NCBI GenBank assembly: GCA_030998225.1
Contig: JAPYXD010000704.1
Coordinates: 3,348,001 to 3,412,000, forward strand
Length of the DNA stretch: 64,000 bases
Reading direction: 5' to 3'
DNA from: Diplolepis rosae
Lineage: Eukaryota; Arthropoda; Insecta; Hymenoptera; Diplolepididae
Positions 22,700 through 33,964 of this stretch are shown here, piece by piece (within the stretch, counting starts at the first letter, position 1; each line of letters begins with the position of its first letter). The notes under the pieces are model-generated. The model made no database searches. It saw only the letters and a list, made by a program, of their open reading frames with translations, and was not told the DNA's origin. The translations under genes and the position numbers were made by a program.

Positions 22700-23439
22700 T
22701 ACCGGGCTTGATGGAAGATGACGCCTTTACGAGTTGCCAGTTCTGGTCGCTTTTCCTTGATTTCTTTGTCCAATTTCATTAGCTGGCGACAGAATACAAT
22801 CGAATTGATACTTTGGTTCCTCGGAAGCAGCTCAAAATAAACAATACCTTTGAAATCCCACCAAACACTCGGCATAACCTTCTTTTGATGAATATCGGCT
22901 TTTGATGTCGATTGTGCAGGCTCATCTCGTTTGCATCATAATCTTTTTCGCACGACGTTATCGTAAACAACCCATTTTTCATCGTCCATTGCGATTCGCT
23001 TTAAAAATGGATTGGTTTCGTCACGTTCCAGTAGTTAATCGCAAATGGAAATTCGTTTGGTGAATTGAATTTCGTTCAATTTGTGAAGAACCGAAATATC
23101 GAGCTTATTAACGTAACCAAGTTGTTTTAAATGTCTTTCAACACATTTATGTGATATGCTCAGCTTCTTTGCTATCTCTCGTGTCGTACAACGCCGGTTA
23201 TTTTCTATCATTGCTTTTATTTTGTCGTCTTCAACTTCAGTCGGGCGTCCAGAGAGTGATGTATCTTTGGGGTGAAAATCTCCGGAACGAAAACGAGCAA
23301 ACCAATTCTGGCATTGGCGTTCTGTTAATGATTTTTCATCATAAACATCATACAACTTTTTTCGAGCTTGCACTGCCTTTTTACCTTTTCGGAAGTAATA
23401 AAGTAAAATGTGACGAAAATTACTGTCTGAAATCTCCAT
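22700..23439 (-). pseudogene. mariner transposase, N-terminal two thirds
   Basis: Starts MEISDSNFRHILLYYFRKGK, with the WFARFRSGDF and GRPTEV linker motifs of a well-known mariner subfamily in insects and a first-Asp motif (IAMDDEKWVVYDN) in a shifted frame. The first 134 codons are open; then stops and frameshifts accumulate, and homology stops near 22700 at VIFHQA, just before the second catalytic Asp. Confidence 0.88.
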
Positions 23440-23733
23440 TTCAAATCAATGCAAAACAGTAAATAAACAACAAAACTTGAAACTTTTTTTTTACTGAATA
23501 ATCTGTGAAATGTCAGCTGTCAAATACCATATACGGTCTAAAGTTTTCAATGGAGAAGAACGACTTCGAACGACTAAAGTCATCTAGCGGAAAAAAGCTT
23601 TTTTGTCGGAAACTGGATCGGAAATCGTGTGTAGTTTCGTGTTCAGCTTGCGAAAATCTATCGAAAACACCTAGTCACTTCCCACTAGCCGACCGAAAGT
23701 TAAAATTTGCAGACTAGTGTAATTGATGATTAA

Positions 23734-24207
23734 GGTAGTTCGAGCGAAAACCCAGTCAGCACAAGATTGTTCTCCAATTGTATACAAGTATACTGAATTT
23801 AGGCAGTATAACGGATGTCTATGCAAAAAATCAATCGTTGTTACAGCACAATTTTTGAGAAATTAAATAATGAAATTAGCTGGGTTCTTACGGGAAGTAT
23901 CTTTATTTGCCGCTATTTGCCGTATAACTTGAAAACGCAGCACAAAATATTAAAAAAAATTGTATATAAGCTTACACGTTAGACATTTTCAGTTGAAAAA
24001 TATGGCAACGTTGCAGATCACTAAAGATGATAAAGTGACTGCAAGTGGCGGGAACCTGGATAATTCAATAATAAACGCGCGCGCGCGGTGTTGCCGATCA
24101 AAAGTTGTAGAAACCTTATGAACACCTTATGAAGTTCTCTACTTTCTGTTGCAGACGACATTTCACTCGAGATTAACTTCAGAGTGACAGTGTCCGCTCG
24201 AACTACC
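23734..24207. mobile_element. MITE with TTAA target duplication
   Basis: Ends GGTAGTTCGAGCG and its exact complement are flanked by TTAA on both sides; length 474 bp. TTAA duplications are known for piggyBac and Kolobok elements; the GG terminus fits Kolobok better than piggyBac (CC start). A run of alternating GC lies at 24076-24089. The ORF at 23505-23717 is outside it and not supported. Confidence 0.88.
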
Positions 24208-24429
24208 TTAAACGAACTTACATGTGAAGTTCAATCATAATTTCATGAATTACTTGTTCGAAGATATCTAACTTGTAGATGTTCAGAGAAGAAATGTCCT
24301 TTCTGTTTTTTATATGGAATCATTTTAATTATTTATTTTATTTTTGCATTTACAACAATATTGAATGATACACAAAAAAAAGAAGATCAAAAACACATAA
24401 TTACAACTGTCACTCTAAAAAATTTCCGT

Positions 24430-24665
24430 TATGCCAGTCGAAAAAATCCGTGTGGACCACAGGACTCAGTCGTGTAGCAATACTAGAGAGTAGTGTAGAC
24501 GGCACTACTCTTGACTGTAGCAGCATTCGTGTGGCTTACACGAATAGTTACTGCTGAAAAACGATTGATTCGTGCCACTACAGTCGTGTAGGTGATATTT
24601 TTTTTTCAGCTACACGACTGGGTCGTGCAGAAAGAAGTAATCAGTAGTGTAGGATTTTCTCCGTG
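24430..24665. repeat. Cluster of TCGTGTAG-type motifs
   Basis: At least five variants of CAGTCGTGTAG or its complement occur in 230 bp, with CCGTGTGGACCAC near the left and TCTCCGTGCACC at the right, which suggests an imperfect inverted repeat. Possibly a decayed MITE. Confidence 0.45.
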
Positions 24666-24669
24666 CACC

Positions 24670-26140
24670 ACCTCGCCCTTAACTAAACGCGAATGTTCTT
24701 TCGCTCAGCACTGTAGTTTTGCTATATCACTAATAAAAAGACTTCGTATTCGATTTATGTACACGTGTATTCTTATTGGCGTTACCCGGCTTGCCTAATT
24801 CTCTTAACAAATATGAAGTTATGAATAATTATATTTTTGGGTTCGGAGGCACTCAAGAAAAGGAAATATTAAAAGTAAGCCTAAAAAGGGTAGAGCAATG
24901 AAGAACTTGAATAAGAACAATGAAAAATTCAAAGTGGCATATAAAAGTCAAAGTTGATGAAAATATGAATCATATCATGTTGTTCTAAACGTAACTGAAA
25001 ACAGTGCAGTGAATTTAAACTCAAGAGAAATAAATCCACAAGAAATTAAACCAATGCCTAAATATCATGACGAAGACTGCTAACTATTGCAACGTGAATC
25101 AGATATTATGTTTGATGAAAGTGAAACACCAGAGTCTATACGGAAAAAATTTATTATTGAAGAATATAATAGTACGATATTTCTTACCAGACGCTTCAGG
25201 GAAATTTATAGTTCTTCTAAAATAAATTTTCCTAATTCATTAACCGTGAGAATTACGGTTGTCAGTCTGTAAGAATTCTCGAAACTCTGGAATAAAAGAG
25301 AATGCGCAATCATCATTGCGCAGCACCTCGCTCGGACCGGCATTTGCTTTGTTAGCTGTTATATATATATATATATTAAATTGCGTTGCCGGAAAAATAA
25401 TTTTGACCAAAGGAAAACTGCATTGAGTTAGTACTTTTCTATATTATATATATAATAATTATTGCATGGGCATGACATTTTTTACCGGCTTGGATCACCT
25501 CGTACAAGTATAACGACTGAAATTAAATCTAACACTTAGAGCACTACTAGCAGTAAGAAAGATTACGAAAATAATTTTTAGATATATAAGTTCAGATGAA
25601 TAAGAAGGTAACATTTACAAAACATAAGTTTTTAATGGTTATTGCATCCACCTTAGATTTTTTTCGACATCACAAGCATGAAGGCAAATAGGACTGGAAC
25701 TTTTCCGAAACTCGGTGCGGTTCTCACCGTATAGACCCAAAAATTCTATAACGATCACTGTAATCATTACTGAACTGAATTCTATAAATTTTCCCGAACT
25801 ACATCGAAATTTCTACTGTTGTTAAGAGTGGGATTCTCCCCGTACATAAACCCGTAAGGTATCAGAGACTACTATTATAATTTGTGCTATACTGGTTTCT
25901 GGAAATTTTCAATAGATTCCCGTTGAGAATATTACTGCACAATTCGGGAATTTTTACTAAACTATTCTTAATTCTTCTACAAAAAGTTCTATTATGTTTC
26001 TAAACGAGTAAGTCCGTAATTTCTAAGGAATTTTTCTCATATCCTCAATTGTGGAACAAATTTGGGAATTTTTCAAGAACAAATTTTTTCCGTGTAGTGA
26101 CAAGATTACGTGTATTTTAAAAACCAGCGCTATTCCTGTT
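24670..26140. other. Stretch with no recognised gene
   Basis: Holds a 61-codon ORF at 25087-25272 and an open but unrecognised context around it, a TA microsatellite at about 25361-25376 and a short hairpin (ATGCGCAAT/ATTGCGCA) near 25300. Nothing else can be named. Confidence 0.4.
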
Positions 26141-26144
26141 CGAA

Positions 26145-27545
26145 ATGAAAAAAATCTGCCCGCTTTGCAGGCACATTCTCATCGCGCGCAGCTCGCTGCG
26201 CTCGTAAGTTTGAGCGCGCCTAGGGCGCGCGACTCGATCGTCGCGCTTCACGCTCGGTCTTGTGCTCTTCGCATACATTCAAGTTTATTTCTTATAATTT
26301 GATACTGTAGCTCAAACCAATTTTATAATAATATTACAGATGATGTGAATTTCACATTTTCTCAAAGTCACTCTATTTCTTTTTGAATTTAAGTGAAACA
26401 GGAGATTCAATTTACTTAAGGCTCTATCAGCCTTAAGGAACACATTCTCATCATGACGCTCGCGCTTCGCGCTCGATTTTTTGTATACATTTCAGTAACT
26501 TTTTAATAAATTACATGATTAAATTAATTTATTTTCTTCCAAATCTCTCAAAAAGAAAAAACAATCGTAGACTTTATTTAAGGAAACGATTTTGCAGAAC
26601 AACGCTTATTTCGTATCTCACATATTTTGGTGAAAAAAATCGAATTTTTTTAATATTAAAAATCAAAACATAAAATATACATCCTGTCCCGAAATGTCTT
26701 AATGAGAATTTGTAAACCTCATTTAGGCAAACAATTTTCCATATAAACGTTTTTTTTGTATCTAACATATTTTGTCTAAAAAATGGAATTTTTGAATTTT
26801 AAACGTATTTTTTGGAATTGAAACGAAAAATATATATTTTATCAGAAACTGCGACAAAATTTGTAGATCTTTTTGAAACGAACAACTTTGTATTCTTACG
26901 TTTTTTTCCTATTTTACATATTATTGTTAAAAAATTGAATTTTGGATTTTCAATAGTTTTTTTTTTAATTATAAAGAAAACTATTCATCTTATGAAAAAA
27001 TGTTACAATTCAAATTTGTAGGTCTTTATGTAGAAAATAATATTGTATCATAACGTTTTTTCGTATCTCGTATAATTTAACTGGAAAATGGAATTTTGAT
27101 ATTGACTTTTTTCGAATTTGAATATGCTGTAACATTTCTAATTTTGATTTAATCAAAAAATGTTATCAGGATAATTTGTAGAGATTTATGAGCACTATCA
27201 AAAACCAGTATTGAAATTTTCGATTTTTTCAAAAAATTATTTTCAAAAACACAAAAGTAGTGCTCCATCCCTCAATTTTGATTGGATGTGGCTGGTTAAC
27301 GAACTTGTCCTTACTTTTTCGGCTCCGATAAAGTGTACCAAAGCTCAATTCAATCTGATGATTCTATCGAGAGTTATGCCGCACACGACCTACAGACAGA
27401 CAGACAGACAGATACTTTCGTAAAAACCATTTTTTCTGACTCAGGGGGTCTCAAAACGTAAAGATTTGATGAAAATTTCGAAAGTCATTTTTCACATAAA
27501 ACCAATACCTTCTCATCCATGATGAGAATGTAAAAATGCTTGTGA
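26145..27545 (+). repeat. Family A dispersed repeat, copy 2
   Basis: The longest uninterrupted copy in this orientation. It starts with a phrase of the CTGCCCGC type (hairpin decayed here), carries the TCGCGCTTCGCGCTCG palindrome at about 26464, and ends with CATGATGAGAATGTAAAAA at about 27520-27538. ORFs at 26812-27021 and 27211-27423 recur in other copies as reading-frame accidents. Confidence 0.88.
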
Positions 27546-27604
27546 AGATAAAAGTGTGTAAATGTATACTGATAATTTCACTATCAAATTCTATACTACA
27601 ATCA

Positions 27605-28095
27605 GTGATTCGTAGAGTGCCAAAAGAAAGAATTCAACGTAATATGCTTAGGTCTTTTGAAAAATATCAAGCAATAACATCAATCGTTGATTGCACTGAA
27701 ATAAAAATCTAAACACCCAAGTGCTTGAAGTGTCAAATTAAGTTTTATTCTCACTATAAAAGTCATTTAACAGTTAAATTTATGACGGAAGTTACGCCAG
27801 CTGGATTGATAACTTTTGTTAGTGTATCTTTTGGTCGGCGAGCATCGGACAAGTCAATTTTTAATCACAGTAAGATACTGCAACATTTAGAAAGTACCAG
27901 AGATGCAGTTATGGCTGATCGAGGCTTCCTCATCGATGATGAATGTAAGGAGAGTTAAATTAATTAGACCACCATTTCTGAAGAACCGAGAACAATTAAC
28001 TAAAGAAGAAGCTATTGAAAATAGAGATAAAGCGTGTGCCAGGGTTCATATTCAATGAATGAATCAAAGGATTAAACAATTTCAAATTTTAAAGC
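27605..28095 (+). pseudogene. PIF/Harbinger-like (DDE_Tnp_4) transposase relic
   Basis: The + strand gives SIVDCTEI (first catalytic Asp), then YSHYKSHLTVKFMTEVTPAG and GRRASDKSI, followed by VMADRGFLIDDE with the second catalytic Asp; all are hallmarks of DDE_Tnp_4 nucleases of PIF/Harbinger and ISL2EU elements. There is a stop before the first block and several after GFLIDDE, with later homology up to about 28090. No inverted repeats are identified. Confidence 0.82.
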
Positions 28096-28099
28096 ATAA

Positions 28100-28780
28100 T
28101 TTTCTTTCCCAGAAAACATTTTGGATGACAGTTTGAGGCAATATTTGCCAAAAGCGTTGATAATAGCGCAGCACTGAAACGGTTGTCAATAAATGGGCAC
28201 TTTCTTTGAGTTCGAAAGAGTCACGCCACCAAAGTTTTACTAAAAAATTTGCTATTAAACTGGACTCCACGTTTTTCCGTAAAAATTGACCTAATTTTGA
28301 GCACTAGCTCGAGTCATCTTTATCCATGACTTAGGGCGGAAATTGACGACTTTTTGCGCCTTTTATATGACACCACGTATTTACGGAAATATTGCTATGA
28401 TCTGCGTCCGAAAAGAGGCTCAAGTTTTGCCCCTCACGTTTGGGTTAAAAGTGGCCAGATATTGCCCATTATTTGAGCACATGTTTTTTTCTTCATAACA
28501 GACAGTAAAAAATAACGCAATTCTAACCCACTCTTTTCGAACTCAATGCCATGGGCAAAATCTGGACTCCACGTCTGGTTTTATGGGTTGGCACACGATT
28601 GATTACATTGATGATATTTTCATCATTTGTTGTGGCTTAGCGAATTTAGATGCACCTATACTGACAGATGAAAAATTTTAATTTTGTTTGTAAGAAATAT
28701 TATAATTGTACATAAATTTTTGAAAACAAGATACATGTGTGACCTATGATTTATTATTGCAAAAATTGAAAGCTTTTGAT
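28100..28780. other. Stretch with no recognised gene
   Basis: Contains the phrase GGACTCCACGT twice (near 28261 and 28562) and otherwise no feature that I can name. The minus-strand ORF 28082-28270 is not supported. Confidence 0.4.
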
Positions 28781-28784
28781 AAAT

Positions 28785-29303
28785 AAAAATCTGCCCGCTT
28801 CGCGGGCACATTCTCATAGCGCGCAGCTCGCTTCGCTCGCAAGTTTGAGCGCACCTAGGGCGCGCAATTTGATCGTCGCGCTTCGCGCTTCGTTCGTTCT
28901 GGACCTCGCGCTTCGCGCTCGGTCTTGTGCTCTCCGCATACATTTAAGTTTATTTCTTACAATTTGATACTGAAGCTCAAACTAATTTTATAATTATGTT
29001 ACAGATGATGTGAATTACATATCTTCTCAAGGTCACTCTATTTCTTTTTGAATTTAAGTGAAACAGGAAATTCAATTTACTTAAGGCTCTATCAGTCGTA
29101 AGGAACACATTCTCATCATGACGCTCGCGCTTCGCACTCGATTTTCTGTATACATTTCAGTCACTTTTTAATAAATTACATGATTAAAATAGTTTATTTT
29201 CTTCCAAACCTCTCAAAAAGAAAAAACAATCGTAGAACTTATTTAAGGAAACGATTTTACAGAACAACGCTTATTTCGTATCTCACATATTTTGGTGAAA
29301 AAA
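28785..29303 (+). repeat. Family A copy 3, left part
   Basis: Starts with the intact hairpin CTGCCCGCTTCGCGGGCA and runs with family A copy 2 up to GGTGAAAAAA, where the element at 29304-31678 is inserted. The copy resumes at 31679. Confidence 0.9.
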
Positions 29304-29403
29304 CCCAGGCGGAAAAGTCGGACTTATGCCGGATCTTACGAACGGCATTGTACCGCGCCAGTTGTAAATAAGGAACAATGCCAGTACTGATGATTGGTAC
29401 CGC

Positions 29404-29860
29404 GCCGAGCGTTGGCGCGGTACTGGTATAGTGCTGCCCCAGTATGGAGTCAAATGCTGGCTAGAAGCCGACTTAGGGATTTATGCCGAGCGTTGGCGCG
29501 GTACTGGTTCAGTACTGCCCCAGTATGGAGTCCAAATGCTGGCTAGAAGCCGACTTAGGGATTCATGCCGAGCGTTGGCGTGGTACTGGTGTAGTACTGC
29601 CCCAGTATGGAGTCAAATGCTGGCTAGAAGCCGACTTAGGGATTTATGCCGAGCGTTGGCGTGGTATTGGTGTAGTACTGCCCCAGTATGGAGTCAAATG
29701 CTGGCTAGAAGCCGACTTAGGGATTTATGCCGAGCGTTGGTGTGGTACTGGTTCAGTACTGCCCCAGTATGGAGTCCAAACGCTGGCTAGATACCGACTC
29801 AAGGATTTATGCCGAGCGTTGGCGCGGTACTGGTTCAGTACTGCCCCAGTACAGATATAG
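29404..29860. repeat. Tandem repeat, 81-82 bp unit, 5.6 copies
   Basis: Units begin GCCGAGCGTTGGCG at 29404, 29485, 29567, 29648, 29729 and 29811. Each contains GGTACTGG, GCCCCAGTATGGAGTC and AAGCCGACTTAGGGAT. The 81 bp period is a multiple of three, which leaves two overlapping 119-125 codon ORFs open; I regard these as a by-product and not as genes. Confidence 0.93.
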
Positions 29861-30377
29861 ATAAATTGATTTATCTCACAATAATTAATAGTTAAATATA
29901 TTTGACTAATTAATTATAGTAATTTTATTTTTACTAATGTTTCTGTAACGTTTTCTACTAAAAATTACTTAGATTTAACTAACAATTAGTCAGTTTTGAC
30001 TAATTCGGATTTAAAGAGTGTAATTTAAGAATTAAATTTATTTATTATCAAAATATTGGAAATATACAAAGTTCATCTTGAGCTGCTTCTGCGTTTTAAA
30101 ACCAACGTCTTTAAGACGTTCCTTAGTTTCGACTTGATATTATTATTCTGATTTAAGTAAACGAGTGTACCCAGCCGGAAATGTCGGATCTTACGAACGG
30201 CATGGTACCGCGCCAGTTGTAAATGAGGAGCAATGCCAGTACTGATCATTAGTACCGCGCCGAGCGTTGGCGCGGTACTGGTATAGTACTGTCCCAGTAT
30301 GGAGTCCATGTGTACTATTTTTTTTAATAGTACTTCATAAGTTGGAATAACTTATTGCGAACTTGAATGCATAATTT

Positions 30378-31325
30378 CGTTATGAGATAATTTTCTTGAT
30401 TCCAAAGTTTCATCATATTTTTGGAATTGAATAAACTCAAAATTTTAAGATTCTGAACATACGTTGATTTTACTCTTGAGAACAAAAATTAAAGAAATCA
30501 TAACCTGTATAAAGTATCACTAATATACAATAATCAAAGTTAATAATTCTGAAATGTATATAAATCTTTTTATTATGTAATGTTCTTTAATAAATTCAAA
30601 AATTTGATCGCTTTCCTTCAAAAATATTTTATTTTATAGAAAATCGACTTAATAATTAAAAATCTTAAAAATTTTAATCTGAATCGTAAATTGGGATAAA
30701 ATCTAAAAATTCCCGATTACACGGGGCCTATACACTTCTTACACAGCCCTGCAGTAGTTGAAGGTTATAAGCGCTATTTTCTTCCTTGTATTCCAAGCGT
30801 GCGCAGCCGAGAGGCTTAGGCGTTAGGTTAGTAATGCGTTAATTACAAGTAGAGAGGGTTCGAACCCGCAGCGTTAAGAATAATTTTTAATACTACCCAA
30901 ACGAGCGTTTGTGTAGTGTAGAGGGGGGAATGTGTGTTTGTAGGTAGGTTTGTATATAAAAATAGTAAATTAAAGACTGCTTGAAAGTAAATAAAGTTTT
31001 GAAATGTACTAAGAATATTCATCGATTCAACTACTGATCTTATTTGATTTACCTATGTTCCTGCAGTTCACTTAACTTCAAAAATGACACTGGGGCCTTT
31101 ACAAACTACGGAATGTAAGTTAAAAAGTAGTCAAACCTACTGGGATTTTTTCTTCGGTGTACGTGTAACGAAAAAGTATTGTCAATTTACTCAGAAAAAA
31201 TTTTTTAGTTTGAAAACAGATATTTTACTTTGAAAACAGTGAACTTAACCTACCAAGCGAATATCCCTCCGTTGCCGTTCAAAACGGTAAATATTAGTCT
31301 TAACTCAAACTTTCCCTGTATTTTT
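30378..31325 (+). repeat. Family B repeat, copy 2
   Basis: Reverse-oriented partner of 16905-17860, nested in element G. Colinear over its whole length with scattered substitutions. Confidence 0.88.
30801..30875 (+). repeat. tRNA-like block in family B copy 2
   Basis: GCAGCCGAGAGGCTTAGGCG followed 36 bases later by the B-box consensus GGGTTCGAACCC at 30856-30867. The A-box-like half matches serine/leucine tRNAs better than in copy 1. Not a functional tRNA. Confidence 0.65.
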
Positions 31326-31678
31326 TATCTTAGTACAATACCGATTTTCGGTACATTTCCCAGTACCGCCCCAGTACTAAAAGACAACTCCCAGCCGCGT
31401 GACATTTTGTACTAATGCCAGTACCGCGCCAATACAGTCCTTCGGTACAGGCATACTACTATTTCCAGTACAGCGCCGGTACAGATATTTGGTACAGGCA
31501 TAGTACCATTTTTAGTACCGCGCCAGTACCGACAAACAACTCCCAGCCGAGTGACATTTCGGACGAATACCAGTACCCAGCCGTTTTCCACCCGGTATTA
31601 TGCCAGTACAATGCCAGTACCGACATTCGCCCGGCGGTACTGGCGCGGTACCAAGCCAGTTGTAAATTTCCACCTGGG

Positions 31679-32580
31679 AAATCGAATTTTTTTAATATTA
31701 AAAATCAAAACATAAAATATACATCCTGTCCCGAAATGTCTTAATGAAAATTTGTAAACCTCATTTAGGCAAACAATTTTCCATATAAACGTTTTTTTTG
31801 TATCTCACATATTTTGATAAAAAATGGAATTTTTGAATTTTAAACGTATTTTTTGGAATTGAAACGAAAAATATATATTTTATCAGAAACTGCGACAAAA
31901 TTTGTAGATCTTTTTGAAACGAACAACTTTGTATTCTTACGTTTTTTTCGTATTGTACATATTATTGTTAAAAAATTGAATTTTGGATTTTCAATAGATT
32001 TTTTTTAATTAAAAAGAAAAATATGCATCTTATGAAGAAATCTTACAATTTAAATTTGTAGGTCTTTATTTATTCAATAATATTGTATCATAACGTTTTT
32101 TCGTATCTCGTATAATTTAACTGGAAAATGGAATTTTGATATTGACTTTTTTCGAATTTGAATATGCTGTAACATTTCTAATTTTGATTTAATCAAAAAA
32201 TGTTATCAGGATAATTTGTAGAGATTTATGAGCACTATCAAAAACCAGTATTGAAATTTTCGATTTTTTCAAAAAATTATTTTCAAAAACACAAAAGTAG
32301 TGCTCCATCCCTCAATTTTGATTGGATGTGGCTGGTTAACGAACTTGTCATTACTTTTTCGGCTCCGATAAAGTGTACCAAAGCTCAATTCAAACTGATG
32401 ATTCTATCGAGAGTTATGCCGCACACGACCTACTGACAGGCAGACAGACAGACAGACAGACACTTTCGTAAAAACCGTTTTTTCTGACTCAGGGGGTCTC
32501 AAAACGTAAAGATTTGATAAAAATTTCAAAAGTCATTTTTCACATAAAACCAATACCTTCTCATTCATGATGAGAATGTA
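31679..32580 (+). repeat. Family A copy 3, right part
   Basis: Resumes at AAATCGAATTTTTTTAATA exactly where 29303 stopped and ends with ATGATGAGAATGTAAAAA like copy 2. Confidence 0.9.
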
Positions 32581-32796
32581 AAAAGAACAAAACAGAATTT
32601 GCATTAATAATGAGTTTTTAATTTTACAAACATTTTGTATGTAAAAGTAGATAAACTTTCTTTAATATAGTAATACATTTTCCAGATATTATTACTGAGT
32701 AAATAACTTTTTTTTTCGATTGATATTATTAATATGAACACTAAATAAACTACAACAGTTACTTATTTGTAATTAAGGATATTACAATAAATTATT

Positions 32797-33367
32797 TTAT
32801 GGAACTCTAGAATTTTCACATATCACATGCAACGTCTTTTGAAAATATATATTTTTTACACGAGTTAATAAATTGGCTACATATTGCTGATCGTAGCTAA
32901 CATTAATGACATTGATAGAATTAGAAACACTCGAATACACTACAAAATCGCAGTCTTTTAAATTCAATAAGGCCATACCAAATTGAATTTGGCGATAATA
33001 CTGATGTTTCTTTCTTAAGTTCAACATATTTTGTTCTAACTTCAAAAAATGTTTGCACTTTGTCGCTAAAATCGTATCTGATGTATTTTCTAATTCATCG
33101 GGACATTTTATTTCTAACAATCTATACACTTTATTATCCTTAATGACGATACCATCAGGTGAATAGGCCATCCACGGTTCCGATTTACAAACTACTAGAC
33201 CACATTCTTGCACGAATAAATTATATTCTTTGGTATACTTCATCCTAGCTACACTTTCATACTCGTTGCCATGGCGAGTATATTTCCTTTTGAATTCTTT
33301 TGCCCAAAAGTAGTTACGGGCTTTCTCTTGCCAATTTTCTTTAGAATATGTGTATAAACTATAACAC
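32797..33367 (-). CDS. Exon of a YqaJ-type (PD-(D/E)XK) exonuclease protein, partial
   Basis: An open exon with a good acceptor (TTCTATTGCAG) at its 5' side and a TAA stop at 32797. It carries the YqaJ/lambda-exonuclease nuclease core: HGNEYESVA near the start, PWMAYSPDGIV with the metal-binding Asp, LLEIKCP with the Glu-x-Lys pair, and YRQIQFGMALL with the Gln motif. In insects such domains are often carried by repeated, transposon-like genes that also encode SWIM or THAP fingers; related-looking exons lie at 52534-52694. Upstream exons are not identified, so the gene is partial. It may be intact or the end of a relic; the exon itself has no stops or frameshifts. Confidence 0.75.
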
Positions 33368-33964
33368 CTGCAATAGAACGCAAAAAATAATGTTTAATTT
33401 TTGCATTTCTAGATTATCTGGACCTAAGGGGTTAAGACGAATTAGAAATTTCAAAAAGTCGATTTGCAGAAAATTGCTTCTGCAAAAGCAGCAAATAAGG
33501 CAGAAGGTTCATTATATGGTCCTGGAATCTATAACTACGTGAGTAAAAAAAAACATCCTTAGCTTACATGTGAACAATACTTAAAACTTCACACGCAATT
33601 TCTCATAACAACGATTTCAAAGTTAGTTTCCACGATATTTCCAGTCAGACTCAACCGATCGCTTTCAACCACTTATTTAGAGTATCAATGTTAAAATATA
33701 ACAGGGACTTTTTTCACAAAAACTGCTGTTACTAATTAAAATTTTAACCTATGGATGAAGCAAAAAATATTTTTTAAACCTGAAATAATAATCTTTTCAA
33801 TGAACTAAGTCATGAATAGGGCATTTCCAAAAAGTATACTTATTTTAATGTATAAAGATGGGATTTTTCATAATTAAATAAAAACGACATTTTCATGAAA
33901 AATCTTAATATATTTAAAAATAAAGACGAAAAAAATGAATTTTTACATAAAAAATTAAAATACA

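Larger units (their letters stand above)
20856..23682. repeat. Region bounded by a 50 bp inverted repeat
   Basis: GGAAGTGACTAGGTGTTTTC at 20856 continues for about 50 bp and reappears inverted at 23630-23682 with few mismatches. The space between holds two unrelated mariner pieces and a GC-rich block near 22150-22335. This could be one older element with secondary insertions, or two copies of a short repeat in opposite orientation. Confidence 0.6.
29304..31678. mobile_element. Element G: 2.4 kb insertion with CCCAGG ends
   Basis: Ends CCCAGGCGGAAA and its complement with one change, inserted into an A-run of family A. Comparison with the empty site in copy 2 (seven A against six plus three here) gives a 2 bp AA duplication. 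The subterminal sequence, rich in GGTACTGG and GTACCGCGCC, occurs at both ends and again at 30173-30306. No transposase. A family B copy is nested within. Confidence 0.85.

Noticed and set aside
29431..29860. Two overlapping ORFs of 119 and 125 codons that look like repeat proteins
   Set aside because: They follow from an 81-82 bp tandem repeat whose period is near a multiple of three; both frames are open at once and there is no start context or family match.
29404..29860. CRISPR array
   Set aside because: The unit is 81-82 bp without alternating repeat and spacer, in a eukaryotic genome.
32797..33367. Integrated viral alkaline exonuclease
   Set aside because: The fold family is shared with viral enzymes, but spliced borders and the insect transposon-like neighbours fit a repeated insect gene better, and no other viral gene is nearby.
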